Of a stretch of 64,000 nt of DNA, positions 1 through 9,951 are shown piece by piece. The stretch covers positions 37,887,113 through 37,951,112 of the forward strand of contig OX439038.1 of NCBI GenBank assembly GCA_949317995.1, given 5' to 3'. A model generated the notes under the pieces. It ran no database searches and was not told the DNA's origin. It saw only the letters and a list, made by a program, of their open reading frames with translations. The DNA is from Acholoe squamosa. Lineage: Eukaryota; Annelida; Polychaeta; Phyllodocida; Polynoidae. A program made the translations under genes and the position numbers. How positions within the stretch are numbered: the stretch's first letter is position 1; each line of letters starts with the position of its first letter.

Positions 1-2442
1 AAACCTAAGAAATGCCACATGTTTAGAAAGTCCATAAACTATTTGGGCCGCATCATTAGTGATGAAGGAATAAAAGCTGATCCGGAGAAAATCGAATCAG
101 TTACGAATTGGAATAGACCTAAAACACCCAAAGAAGTGAGGTCCTTTTTAGGATTCCGTTCCTATTATAGGGAATTTATTCCGAATTATTCTAGAGTCAG
201 TTATCCATTGCAAGCAATAGCTAACTGGACTCCAGGAAGTACCAAGAAAAAATTTCCTTGGGGGCATGAACAGGAATCTGCTTTTCAAAAGCTAAAGGAT
301 CTGTTCACAAGTACTCCAGTATTACAATATCCAAATGAAACGGATCATTTCATACTGGATACGGACGCTAGTAATGACAGCATTGGTGCAGCTCTCTCGC
401 AAGTCCAAAATGGGAGAGAAGTACCAATTGCCTTTGCCAGCAATACACTGAGCAAGACTCAGCGCAATTACTGCACAACCAAAAGAGAGCTGTTAGCAGT
501 AGTTGTATACACCAAGAAGTTTAAACATTTCCTATGGGGAACGAACTTTACATTGCGTACGGATCATTCCTCTTTGAGATGGCTACTGAACTTCCGAGAT
601 GCTGAAGGAATGTTAGGCCGATGGTTAGCCCATCTATCAGAATATGGGCTTGAACATCACCAGATTCAGCATAGACCTGGAGTGAAGCATTTGAATGCTG
701 ATGCCTTGTCTCGAATACCAATCCGGAAATGTGATAATCCGGATTGTACTGATTGTGGAGCTCATAGGGCAGTGCTAGCAGGGATTCGAAGACCATTCGA
801 ACCCCTAGTTGCCAGTGTACTGGATTGGTCTATGGATCACATACGACGTTTCCAGGAAGCTGACTCGATAACTGCGCAGCTATTGCAATTAGTACCAAAG
901 GGCATACGTCCAGTTAGGCCTGAGGTCTCTCTGGAAAACCGAGAAATGAGAAGGTTTCTTGCTCAATGGACTGAGCTTGAAGTCCGGAAAGGCGTGTTAT
1001 ACCGTTGGAAGCCATGTAATAATGGTGAGAAAATCATGCAAGTGGTAATACCACATGCCATGAGACATGACATTATGTATTTTTGTCATGGACATCGGAC
1101 CAGTGGTCATTTGGGAAGGAAACGTTCGTTATCACGACTTTCCAAGAGATACTATTGGCCTGGCATGACACGGGACTTGCAAAGATGGGTAATCACCTGT
1201 CCGGATTGTTGTAAAAATAAACCCGGACCCGGGATGGGAAAACTTCCCCTATCCCAAGAACTTTTCGGAGTTAGATTCGCAAGAATCGGGGTAGATATTA
1301 TTAGTGGATTTAATACAACCGCTAATGATAATACCTGTATGATGGTAGTGTGTGATTATTATACGAAATACACTAAAGTATTTCCACTACCGGACCACAA
1401 AGCAGTTACTTGTGCCGAAGCCTTTGTAAAAGGTTGGGTACTAAGTTTCGGTGTACCATTAATGTTACACAGTGACCAAGGCAGAGAATTCGAATCAAAT
1501 CTCTGGCAGGGTATGTGCGAATACTTAGCTATTTGCAAGACTAGAACCAACCCGTATAGGCCACAAAGCGACGGATTGGTAGAAAGGTTCAATAGAACCC
1601 TCATCCAAGTTCTAAAGTCACTCGTTAATGAACATATGGATGACTGGGATGAGCAATGCCATTTCGTGGCACATGCTTATAACAGTACGGTACATTCAAG
1701 TACAAATTGTACTCCGAACCTTTTAGTATTCGGAGAGGATTTGATAATGCCTGCTGACCTAGTTTTTGGAGTCGTAGGGATGGACCCGGAATTACCTTGC
1801 CATGTAGTTTTTGTGGAATGTTTAAGAGACAGATTTAAAAAAGCATATGAGTCTGTCCGGATCGATTTGGAGAAAAGTGCCAAATGGCAGAAAGTTGGAT
1901 ATGATACTGATCTAAAACATCGGAAATTCCAATCCGGAGACAGAGTTCTCAGACTACATGAACCACTTAGACACATAAAATTAGCGTCTAATTGGGATGG
2001 TCCCTTTACTATAACACAAGTTATCAGTGATTGTACCGTAATTATCAAATCTGACCTTGGTCGACTTTATAAGTCAAATGTGGCTAGATTAAGGAAATGG
2101 TCTGGGAGGGAGACCTCCACAGAAATGTATGGTGAAGGTTCCGGAAAGATCCTGAACCAGAATCGCATAATAGACCAGGTAAAGAACACTACAGTGAAGC
2201 GAGGTCGTGGTAGGCCTAAAAAGTGTTCCGAATCAGTGACACCCACGCCAACACCGATTAAGCGTGGGGGAGTTAAAAAAGTCTCGGCAGGTGAAGACAA
2301 AAAGAAGAGGAAAGGTGTTTCTAAGGCTAAGAAGCACCTAGAAAAGGCTCTTCAGACTGTCAGGTCCGATAAAGAACTATCCGAAAAGGGGAGATACGTT
2401 CGTCGCAGCCCTCGAATTGCCCAGAGGACTGCAGTGACCTAA
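1..2442 (+). CDS. pol: Pol polyprotein, C-terminal part (RT end, RNase H, integrase)
   Basis: Element B pol copies RNA to DNA and integrates it. The frame is open from base 1 and has no internal stop. It begins at the end of the RT thumb/connection, continues into RNase H (DTDAS near 360, DHSSLRW near 560, ADALSR near 700), then the integrase HHCC zinc domain (HGH near 1088, CPDCC near 1198). The catalytic core has D at 1294, D at 1474 and E at 1582, that is D-x59-D-x35-E. A GPF-type module (NWDGPF) follows near 1993. The last 110 residues are very basic, with an AT-hook-like RGRGRPKK near 2206 and the ending RRSPRIAQRTAVT, also found in the other copies. No chromodomain is visible. Compared with its siblings this copy is intact over the visible part. 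Lysine-rich tails of this kind may target chromatin, which is inference. Confidence 0.95.
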   Translation, partial: KPKKCHMFRKSINYLGRIISDEGIKADPEKIESVTNWNRPKTPKEVRSFLGFRSYYREFIPNYSRVSYPLQAIANWTPGSTKKKFPWGHEQESAFQKLKDLFTSTPVLQYPNETDHFILDTDASNDSIGAALSQVQNGREVPIAFASNTLSKTQRNYCTTKRELLAVVVYTKKFKHFLWGTNFTLRTDHSSLRWLLNFRDAEGMLGRWLAHLSEYGLEHHQIQHRPGVKHLNADALSRIPIRKCDNPDCTDCGAHRAVLAGIRRPFEPLVASVLDWSMDHIRRFQEADSITAQLLQLVPKGIRPVRPEVSLENREMRRFLAQWTELEVRKGVLYRWKPCNNGEKIMQVVIPHAMRHDIMYFCHGHRTSGHLGRKRSLSRLSKRYYWPGMTRDLQRWVITCPDCCKNKPGPGMGKLPLSQELFGVRFARIGVDIISGFNTTANDNTCMMVVCDYYTKYTKVFPLPDHKAVTCAEAFVKGWVLSFGVPLMLHSDQGREFESNLWQGMCEYLAICKTRTNPYRPQSDGLVERFNRTLIQVLKSLVNEHMDDWDEQCHFVAHAYNSTVHSSTNCTPNLLVFGEDLIMPADLVFGVVGMDPELPCHVVFVECLRDRFKKAYESVRIDLEKSAKWQKVGYDTDLKHRKFQSGDRVLRLHEPLRHIKLASNWDGPFTITQVISDCTVIIKSDLGRLYKSNVARLRKWSGRETSTEMYGEGSGKILNQNRIIDQVKNTTVKRGRGRPKKCSESVTPTPTPIKRGGVKKVSAGEDKKKRKGVSKAKKHLEKALQTVRSDKELSEKGRYVRRSPRIAQRTAVT

Positions 2443-2951
2443 CCTGTATACACAACGGGTGTAATGTTTACATTTAGAGGAACGGATGACAACTGACCTG
2501 AAAGGCTTATTTGTCGCCGCCGCATGATGTACCAATGGGTAGTGGACGGATAATCCGGTGGATTTGCTTAAGCTTTCCATAAACTCCACTTAAATCCCCA
2601 GACGAGTCATCGGCGTGAGCGATAATTACCTAAAAACAATCAGTTTGTTGATGTTCCGCTCGTAGCACGTGCGTTTCTGCATGACGTCACAGTGTCCAGT
2701 CTCGGCTGACCTCTCGTGACCCCGCGCGCAACGGGGAAATGACGTCACGAATGCTGGCCTGTCGCCATATTGTTTTTCAGTAACGTCCAAGACGGTCAAG
2801 CTCGCTCCCTTCTTGGATTTTACCGGCTAGCAAACCTCCTCGCTGCTCCTCCAGAGTCTGTCTCCTGGTAGACAGACTCCGTTTGTGTCGGCCCCGGCAC
2901 CGTAAAAGCCGGAAAAAGGAGTAGTTTACTCCCGTGGGCGATTCCCCAGTC
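2443..2951 (+). promoter_or_regulatory. Pol-ORF3 spacer with promoter-like cassette
   Basis: This 509-nt untranslated spacer is GC-rich in its second half and holds an E-box CACGTG (2666-2671), two perfect CRE palindromes TGACGTCA (2682-2689 and 2740-2747) and a YY1-like CGCCATATTG (2763-2772). The same order recurs before ORF3 in elements C and E, and partly in D. I infer a Pol II promoter for a separate ORF3 transcript; a spliced or readthrough origin is the alternative. Confidence 0.6.
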
Positions 2952-5821
2952 ATGGCTGAGGAATCCGTAGCTGCAGCCAAGCTATCCGGTGACCCGGATA
3001 AGCTGACTCCGTCCGCAGAAGCTTTTCCGGAAGCTTTGTCGCCTGTTACACAGGAAGAGAGCGAGATGATGGACGTGGAGGAATCCACGGATCGCTCGTT
3101 CGAGGAGAAGCTGGCTTCATTTTCACTAAATGAGCCAGAGAAACTGTTATCTCCACTCCCACCCGAGGGATCCAGAGCGGCTGCGAGTGCTGAACCCGCA
3201 GCGACAGAGTCCGAGACCACCCAAGTCGACGGACCGAAGGATCAGTGGAAGCCAGCAGTGGCTAACCCGTTCCCAGTAGAGTATGATGGTCGCTACCTGT
3301 ATGTCCACCCGGAACTGCAGGCGCAAGTGACCTACGCGGACGGGACACCAGTCAGGTTGGACCCGAAAGTTCGGATAGCTGTCGAGGGCGTTATGGTTCC
3401 CGATCAGCTGACCAGGACGCCTCCCGAGTGGCTTCGAGACTGGCCGTGGTTCCAACGGGGACTTATGGTAGACGCTGACTTCCGTGAGACAGTGTATGAA
3501 GCCAACCGAGTCTTCGAGCTCGGAGCGTACCCGAAGCCTGACAAGTCCCTGTGGAACGTCAAGGCTACGAATATTGATTGGGTAGGCTGCGTCTCGGATT
3601 CCGAGGGGCAGACTTACCCACGCCCTTGTGCTACCCGGCCCCAGTACCGGACCACAAAGGAGTACCGGGAAGCCGCTGCTAACTTGGTGCAGCCCTTCGG
3701 ACGGTTCTCGTCCGCCGAATGACTGCCGAACAGGAGGCTCAGGAAGAGGCTAAGAGGGCCGCGGAAGTACCCGCACCTCCTATCCCCGACCTGAAACTTG
3801 CCACCAGGAGTTCAGCCAGTGCTACACCAGCCACCGGCAGTACTACCACTCAGGTAGAAGCCTCGACCTCCAGCGCATCCGGAACCCAGGAACTGGAGGA
3901 AGACTGGAAGGTCAGCAAGAACCGAAGGTCCGCTGCTCGGAAGCTCAAGAATCTCCCGGATTCTGCTAGAGCCGAGCCGAAACCCAGCACCTCAACCACT
4001 GGTAGTACTGCCATGGAGGTTGAATCGTCTGACGAGGAGTCTGTGCACGAGTCCTCGGTTGAGTATGATGAGAAGGCCACTCCATCAACTCAAACCGAGG
4101 CCGAACGCTGGGCTAACGCCAAGTCCGGATTCAAAACCCGGATTCCGACGTGCTTCTCCGACTGTGCGTACGGAGTAAAGAAGGACGGCTCTACCCTCTA
4201 TGCCTGCCCGGACTCAGTCAACAAAAATAATGAGTCAGATGATGAAGATTGCATGCGTCTTTCGGACGAGGACCCCAATCCGAGTAAAGCCTATCGAAAG
4301 ATGTGGCTTATGCTAAACCACACCGAAGGGTATTACACTTATACCCAGAGGAGGAAGCTGCGTTGGGCTTTAGAGAAGTGGTACGGTGACGACCAAAAGT
4401 CCTGTCCCTTCTCTATCTGCCAGGATGCGAGTGATGTCACGATCCGGACCTGGAGTACTCCAGCCCGGTTTCAACGGCATCTGGTAGAGGCCCACTTCCA
4501 CCATCACCCGGTTTACATTTGTGATCCGAGTTATGGTAAGAAGGGCAAGAAGTGTACTACGAAGGTGCAATACAACCGACGTAGTGATCTGGCTAGACAC
4601 CAGAAGAAATGCCACGCAGAAGGTTTGGACGGGGCACGGAAGCGCATCATGGAGCTTCATCAGGAACTCATGAAGGAGTTCGATAGTCTGAGCGAGGATG
4701 CTTGGTCTAAGATCCGACCAGGGGACCAAGTCCTCTGCGAGGTTCCGAAGACTAAGGATTCGAAACTCCGCGCTAAGATAGTCCTGACTCCTGGAAAGGG
4801 TAAGCTGGACATGCACGAGTCTCTCTGGCAGAAATGCGAGGAATCCGGAAAGGATGCAAAGAGAGCTCGTGAAAGGAGCAGAAGAGACCAGAACCGTGGT
4901 GGCAACGGTAATGGTCAGAGCACCACTGCTAAACCGAAAGTCAGAGCGGAGGACCGTTCCAGGTCCCCTCTGGCTAGGCACTCCGCAGAGCAGGCTCAGG
5001 GCACTCCGGTGTTCAAGAAGCCCGAACCTGCCGGATACGCTGGAGCCGTATCTAAGCCTGGGAAAGTTAATCCTCGTAACTTTCCGTCCTTAAACCAGGG
5101 ACCTGGACCTGAGAGCCAGACCTTGGTGGTAGGAAAGGATGGTCGTCTTATGCCAAAGAAGACCACAGCACCTGCTGCCGCCGGATCTGCATCCGCTCCA
5201 GCCGCCCTGCCAGTTACCTTCACCCAGGAGCAGTTGAACATGTACCTGCAAATGGGATTGAAGCAGAACGCACCCCCTGCCTATTGTGTACCAACGGCAG
5301 GCGTGTCCGGAAGCCCCAAACCCGGAAGTGGTCCACAGGCCGCATCGACTCCTCCCAAGGCTGTCGCTGCACCTGCAAAACCAAAGGACGCTATTACCAT
5401 TAAAACCGGTAATGCGGAAGTTTTGGTTTGAGAAGTCTCGCCAAGGGGAGGCAGATGTCCAGAAGGCCATCTACACCCACTGGGAGAAGTGTGTTCGCGA
5501 AAAAGCGACCGAGTTTCATCAGGGTCTCCTAAACGACACCCTGTTGTGTATGAAACAGGTGGGCGACGCTGAAAAGCAGCGCCTCGAGACCCTCATCCGG
5601 GACGATGTGAAGTCCAGGAGGAGGCTGCCGCAGCTGCCCAAGAAAAGGCAGCTATGGATGTGCACGTGCTGGAGAAACGTGTAAAAGAGGAGATTACTCG
5701 GAATACCAACTTGAACACTAAGTTCATGAGGGTATTCGGAGTCGACTTGGACGAGTGGGACGGCACTCCCGAGTCGGCTCTAGCTCTTCTTAAGAAGAAG
5801 CATGCTAAGAAATCCACTTAA
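2952..5821 (+). pseudogene. ORF3 of element B: zinc-finger protein in env position, three frameshifts
   Basis: Function unknown. I chose the ATG at 2952 because the following MAEES is shared with copies C and D and MAE with E; an ATG 18 nt upstream is not conserved. The N-terminal domain runs from YDGRYLYVHPEL (near 3285) through EWLRDWPWFQRGLMV. A deletion near 3677 breaks the frame, and the body resumes with an ATG at 3719 overlapping the first stop. A TERWANAKSGF-like block, then two C2H2-like fingers follow: CPFSIC...HLVEAH (near 4410-4495) and YICDP...KC...HQKKCH (near 4515-4615). The C-terminus holds an alanine/proline-rich linker, a helical segment and the motif MRVFGVDLDEWDGTPES near 5730. 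A one-base gain near 5422 and a one-base loss near 5612 shift the frame again. No signal peptide or membrane span is seen, so it is not an ordinary Env. Confidence 0.85.
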
Positions 5822-7346
5822 GCATGCTAGGGTTATTTCTCCCATAATTTTTTTCTCCATCACCAAATAACCAGATATAGTCTTTGCGGAACCCTATAGG
5901 TCTGCGAATGTTTTCTTCACTAGTGTATGAACACCTATAGTATGTGTTCCGGGTTCCTCTTATGACCAGCTTATTGTATAATTCAGGCTGTATAACCCTT
6001 ATTGCACCCTGAATAGTCTATTCGGATTTATAACTTCACCTATGAACAATCCGATAGTAGACTTGCTGCTGTGAGACGTATCCGGATGCCAGTTCCAGAC
6101 TCCTGCTGTTACCCGTGCTAACCACTTACTAGGATGGACTTTACGATTTACCTCTACAACTCATCTATACTCCCGAATGGACTTATATCAAATACTACTA
6201 TTACTTCCGGATCAACCTATATTGGACTATGTTCTACTTATGTCAACTAAACTTAAAAAGGATTACGTTTTCTACACTGTTGACACATCCGGACTATTAT
6301 TCTACATTCTACACCATTCGGATATACCATAAACTTTAGCACTACTAGAGGATTGTGGGTAGCTGCCCCAAATTCATCTACCGTGTTCACTCTATATAAG
6401 GAAACCATAAACTCTAGCACGTCCATCCCGTGGTTAGCTGACCACACCTACCCACTAGTACCCGGAGGATTACAGCAGAGGACTCCAGCAGCATCTATAA
6501 TTTCTGCATATTGTATATAATGTCATATTTCTATTTTTCTATAATATTATATGTATGTGCATATCCACTATATACATATTATGATACGGGTACATAGATA
6601 TTTATTGATACGGATCTTTGATTATTGTTGGTATTCATATTATAAGATCCGCTAAACTTCACCAGAAAACACACATTATTGTCCTGCGAGACAAATTGTA
6701 TAATAAGTATATTGATCTGGTGCTATAAAGGTTATTAGGTACACGGTGATAATATATTATTATTATATTCATTACCACACCGTGATTTTTTTCTTTTCAA
6801 GTGTATGGTATAAATGGTCCTATTCGTACTACTCACGGAATCCTTAACGGATTCATATGTTAATAATATACGACATGTCATTATATAGTGAAGTTACTAT
6901 AACAGTCTTCTTTAAGACTATATATTCAAATGTGGTATTAATAACTACAAACACATACGGATGTTATTATGTGATTTATTTATTGTCGACAGTTCCGTTA
7001 CACATAACTGTCATCATCACATGTATACGATTCATATTACTTGTCTTATTAATTATACCGTAAATATAATATGATATTATATGGTATAGTAATCTAACTA
7101 ACAGTTCCGTTTCACACAACTGTCACTTATTCAAGTAATTCGTATAATATTTCAACATCCTAATTGTTATTTGTAACTACATTCACTATCGAATATATAT
7201 ATATATGACATTCGATTCATACTTAACCTGGTGTTAATGTTATACCTATGGTTGTACCTCTATTACTAAAGGTTTAGACATATAGAAATGTTATCCTGGT
7301 AATATTATTATAACTATAACACCCTCCTAAATGTCTGGGGGAGTGG
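5822..7346 (+). other. AT-rich 3' untranslated region of element B
   Basis: No coding frame is supported here. The stretch is homologous to 34436-35987 of element C (reversed). It carries two copies of a stem-loop ACAGTT...AACTGT (6989-7011 and 7101-7123) and an inverted repeat built on ACACGGTG...CACCGTG near 6741-6785. It ends in the polypurine tract TGGGGGAGTGG at 7336-7346, directly before the LTR. Confidence 0.75.
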
Positions 7347-7723
7347 TGTAGAGGTACACGTTATTAAACCATAGGAGTTGGGTACCGTCTGACGTGGCGG
7401 GTGAGTCGAGTCGTCGGACGTTCCTCAGGTTCCGGATAGGTGGCAGCACCGATCCGGGTCTGTGGGGACATCTGACGACGAACACCTAGGTCCATATATA
7501 AAGCCCAGGGCTCAGCCGCTACGTCAGAGGCCCTTCTGGCCTCCACACCATGTAAACCATTATTCTTTAATATTAGCTGCCTCTTTGATATCATCCGGCA
7601 GCCGTGAGTGTACACTAAGAAATAAAACTAACCGTTGGCATACACTTGGAATACTGTCTTACTCTTTCTTTCCGAACCGTAAGACCCGAACCCCCCAGGT
7701 CCGTAAGGCCACAAACCCTTACA
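7347..7723 (+). repeat. 3' LTR of element B (377 bp)
   Basis: It starts TGTAGAGG and ends CCTTACA. A TATA box (TATATAAAG, about 7494) and a poly(A) signal AATAAA (7620-7625) mark U3 and R. Length equals both LTRs of element C (377 bp). The block CTACGTCAGAGGCCC just downstream of the TATA box recurs in the LTRs of C, D and F and may mark the start-site region. Confidence 0.92.
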
Positions 7724-9290
7724 ATAACCTTTTTACCATCCTTAAGCAGACATACAAAACTACCCAGACACTATAGGCATACTTACTTCGCGTTATAGAT
7801 GTATTTTCTCCATTTCTCATAAATTATTAAAATGGAGAGCATTCATTTAAAAACCCAAATTCACCTTTTTTTTAATTTTTATTTCTTTCATAAATTCCAA
7901 TTATCATACCAACACATCACTGCAAGTGATCCAACTTTTACAACCACAACTTAGTGGGTGACATTGCCAAAATTTTTATTTAATTTCATAAAGGCTCAGG
8001 CAGCCATAAACTGGATGAAACTGGTTGGCACGCCACATAAATTACCCACAGTCACAGCGTATTCTCGGTTTGTGATTCCACCCCCTTGGGACACGCATGT
8101 GCCGGTTTTTTACAAGCTCAGGGCTCCTCAATACCCTAAGGTATTACCAAATGACGGCCTACTGTAGGAGAGCAGCTCTCTTGCATCCTGATCCGTGTTT
8201 ATACCTCTGTTTATCATTTGGTACTGGAATGTTTGGTGAGACACATAATTACATCAACATCCTTAATTCCTGCACCACAGGTGGCCAGGAAAGAGATCCA
8301 ATATTATCTGATTTCATCATCAGTATTTCATATCCCACCCACCCATAGACACAACAATATTGTGTCATAACTGACCACTCCATCCTGTCAGCTACAGGAT
8401 CATAATTTGCATAGAAACCAACGGGTCCTCTAGCATCCATCCAATAGAAAGGCTCTATGCCATTTTAGGGAAGAGACATACCCCTGAGGGATGCCTGTGA
8501 TTGAGAAAAAGCCACCTCATGATCAGCATATAAGCCTCCTCCCACTCCAATCTTATCCTCTTTTCAAACAATACACCAAACTTACCAAACCCAGTCACCA
8601 CAAGGAGCAAGTATCCGGAGACCACAGGGCCAAAATGCTGAGGCTGCCATGCAACCAGCCCAGGTAGGACTTGTCTTATGTGTCCATTTAGTAGTGTCAT
8701 CAATCGTTCTAGCATGACAATGATGGATTATGCCATCATGTTACCCAGATACCCATTACATGCCAGTGGTAGTGTGTGCCCAGAGTGCTTTGTAAAATGC
8801 AATAGTTGAATTTGCAGTCCACTTCATGCCTTTATATGACGGCCTGACCACTTTAAGTCTTACTTATCAACCTTTTGGCAACACCCCACCCACCCCACAC
8901 AAGCCACCTTACCTTAGACCAACTATTCATTTAATATTATTTAATAGCTTTGAGGCACCAAAGTTATATGGACTCAACTCAGGGTGGACCATCCATAGCC
9001 TTCTAGGCCCAAATGGCAATAGGAGCAAGGCCATGGATCTGTTTGGGCACAGCAATCAATCTTCTAAGTGTTTGAATTTGCTCCAAATATCTGGCCAACC
9101 GCCCTCACCACTGAATTGAACCATCTCAGTTCACTAGGCACTAATCTTCTTACAAAAAATCATGGTAAAACACATCAATTACTAGTCATAGATTAGCCTA
9201 GCAAACTAGTCTGTTTGAGAACTATGCCTACAAATGTCCTATTGACAAACACACCACCCCAAGACAAGCGCAACCCCCCCCCAAATTCGT
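7724..9290. other. Unassigned sequence after element B
   Basis: Several short open frames exist on both strands (for example 7958-8167 + and 8455-8715 -), but none shows a motif I can name and they interrupt each other. From about 8800 the + strand becomes strongly C-rich and G-poor, as in the Env-like ORFs that follow, so part of this stretch may be the decayed upstream portion of that element. Confidence 0.4.
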
Positions 9291-9917
9291 ATGGATTTTC
9301 CCCCAACCCAAACTCACCAAACAACTGCGCCTTACATACCTTTCCCTCACACCAAGCCAAGCAAACCCCCCCCCGCACTCACCCTCCAAGCACATGACAT
9401 GGGTTACTATTACAACAGAAATACACATGCACTAGCAGAATCAAAACAAACTCCATGTCACTATACCCGTAGCCATAACACTCGGGGGAACACCTACTCT
9501 ATTTATAGAACAGAGGCATTCCCTGTCCCCTTTGACACAACAAACACAGATTCCACTAGGTACACACTTATACAGGAGCTATCCACATACATAGCCATGT
9601 CCAAAGCCCACTCACATTACATTGAGATGGACCACACAGACATGGATATGAGTGACAACAGCGCCTTTATTAGCTGCGACCTACCCCTACCTTTGCTATC
9701 ACCCCGCCACCCCACGTGTGCTTTATCCCTATTTTTAGACATACCCGATGCTGTCCACCACACTTGTGATTTTCAGGCACACATGACAGCCAAAATTCCC
9801 AACATTATAAAACCCATATCACACAGCTCTTACATATTAATTAAAAATAAATCACCCTCAGCTCTACAGGCTCTAACTCAGGTCAATTGGAAATTAAAAA
9901 TGCCGCCTACTCTATAG
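9291..9917 (+). pseudogene. Possible decayed surface-protein fragment upstream of Env-like ORF
   Basis: This 208-codon open frame is rich in His, Thr, Pro and Ser, and the DNA is C-rich with little G. Its C-terminal third (from CDLPLP to the end) shows a cysteine and beta-strand-like pattern resembling invertebrate retroelement envelope ectodomains. The frame stops 35 nt before the next ORF, which continues similar composition. I infer that both once belonged to one membrane glycoprotein gene. No family can be named, and chance openness due to low G content is a real alternative. Confidence 0.3.
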
Positions 9918-9951
9918 TGTCAGATGCCTATGCTCACTAAAGAATCATGGC

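Larger units (their letters stand above)
1..7723 (+). mobile_element. Ty3/gypsy-type element B, 5'-truncated by window edge
   Basis: This is the 3' two thirds of an LTR retrotransposon read left to right: pol from within RT, a 500-nt spacer, ORF3, a 1.5-kb AT-rich 3' UTR, a polypurine tract and the 3' LTR. It is the same subfamily as element C on the opposite strand, since the LTRs, ORF3 and UTR are alignable by eye throughout. The pol reading frame is open but ORF3 carries three frameshifts, so the copy is only partly preserved. The 5' LTR and gag lie outside the window, so target-site duplications cannot be checked. Confidence 0.93.

Noticed and set aside
2080-2442. Chromodomain at the Pol C-terminus
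   Set aside because: The tail is basic and low complexity with AT-hook-like motifs; the aromatic cage pattern is absent.
2763-2778. Splice acceptor (TTGTTTTTCAG) before ORF3-B
   Set aside because: The AG is not kept in the corresponding place of element C, so a shared splice site is unlikely.
8249-8715. Two adjacent minus-strand open frames with Trp-rich sequence
   Set aside because: No recognisable motif, different frames, and the region is also partly open on the + strand; base composition explains openness.
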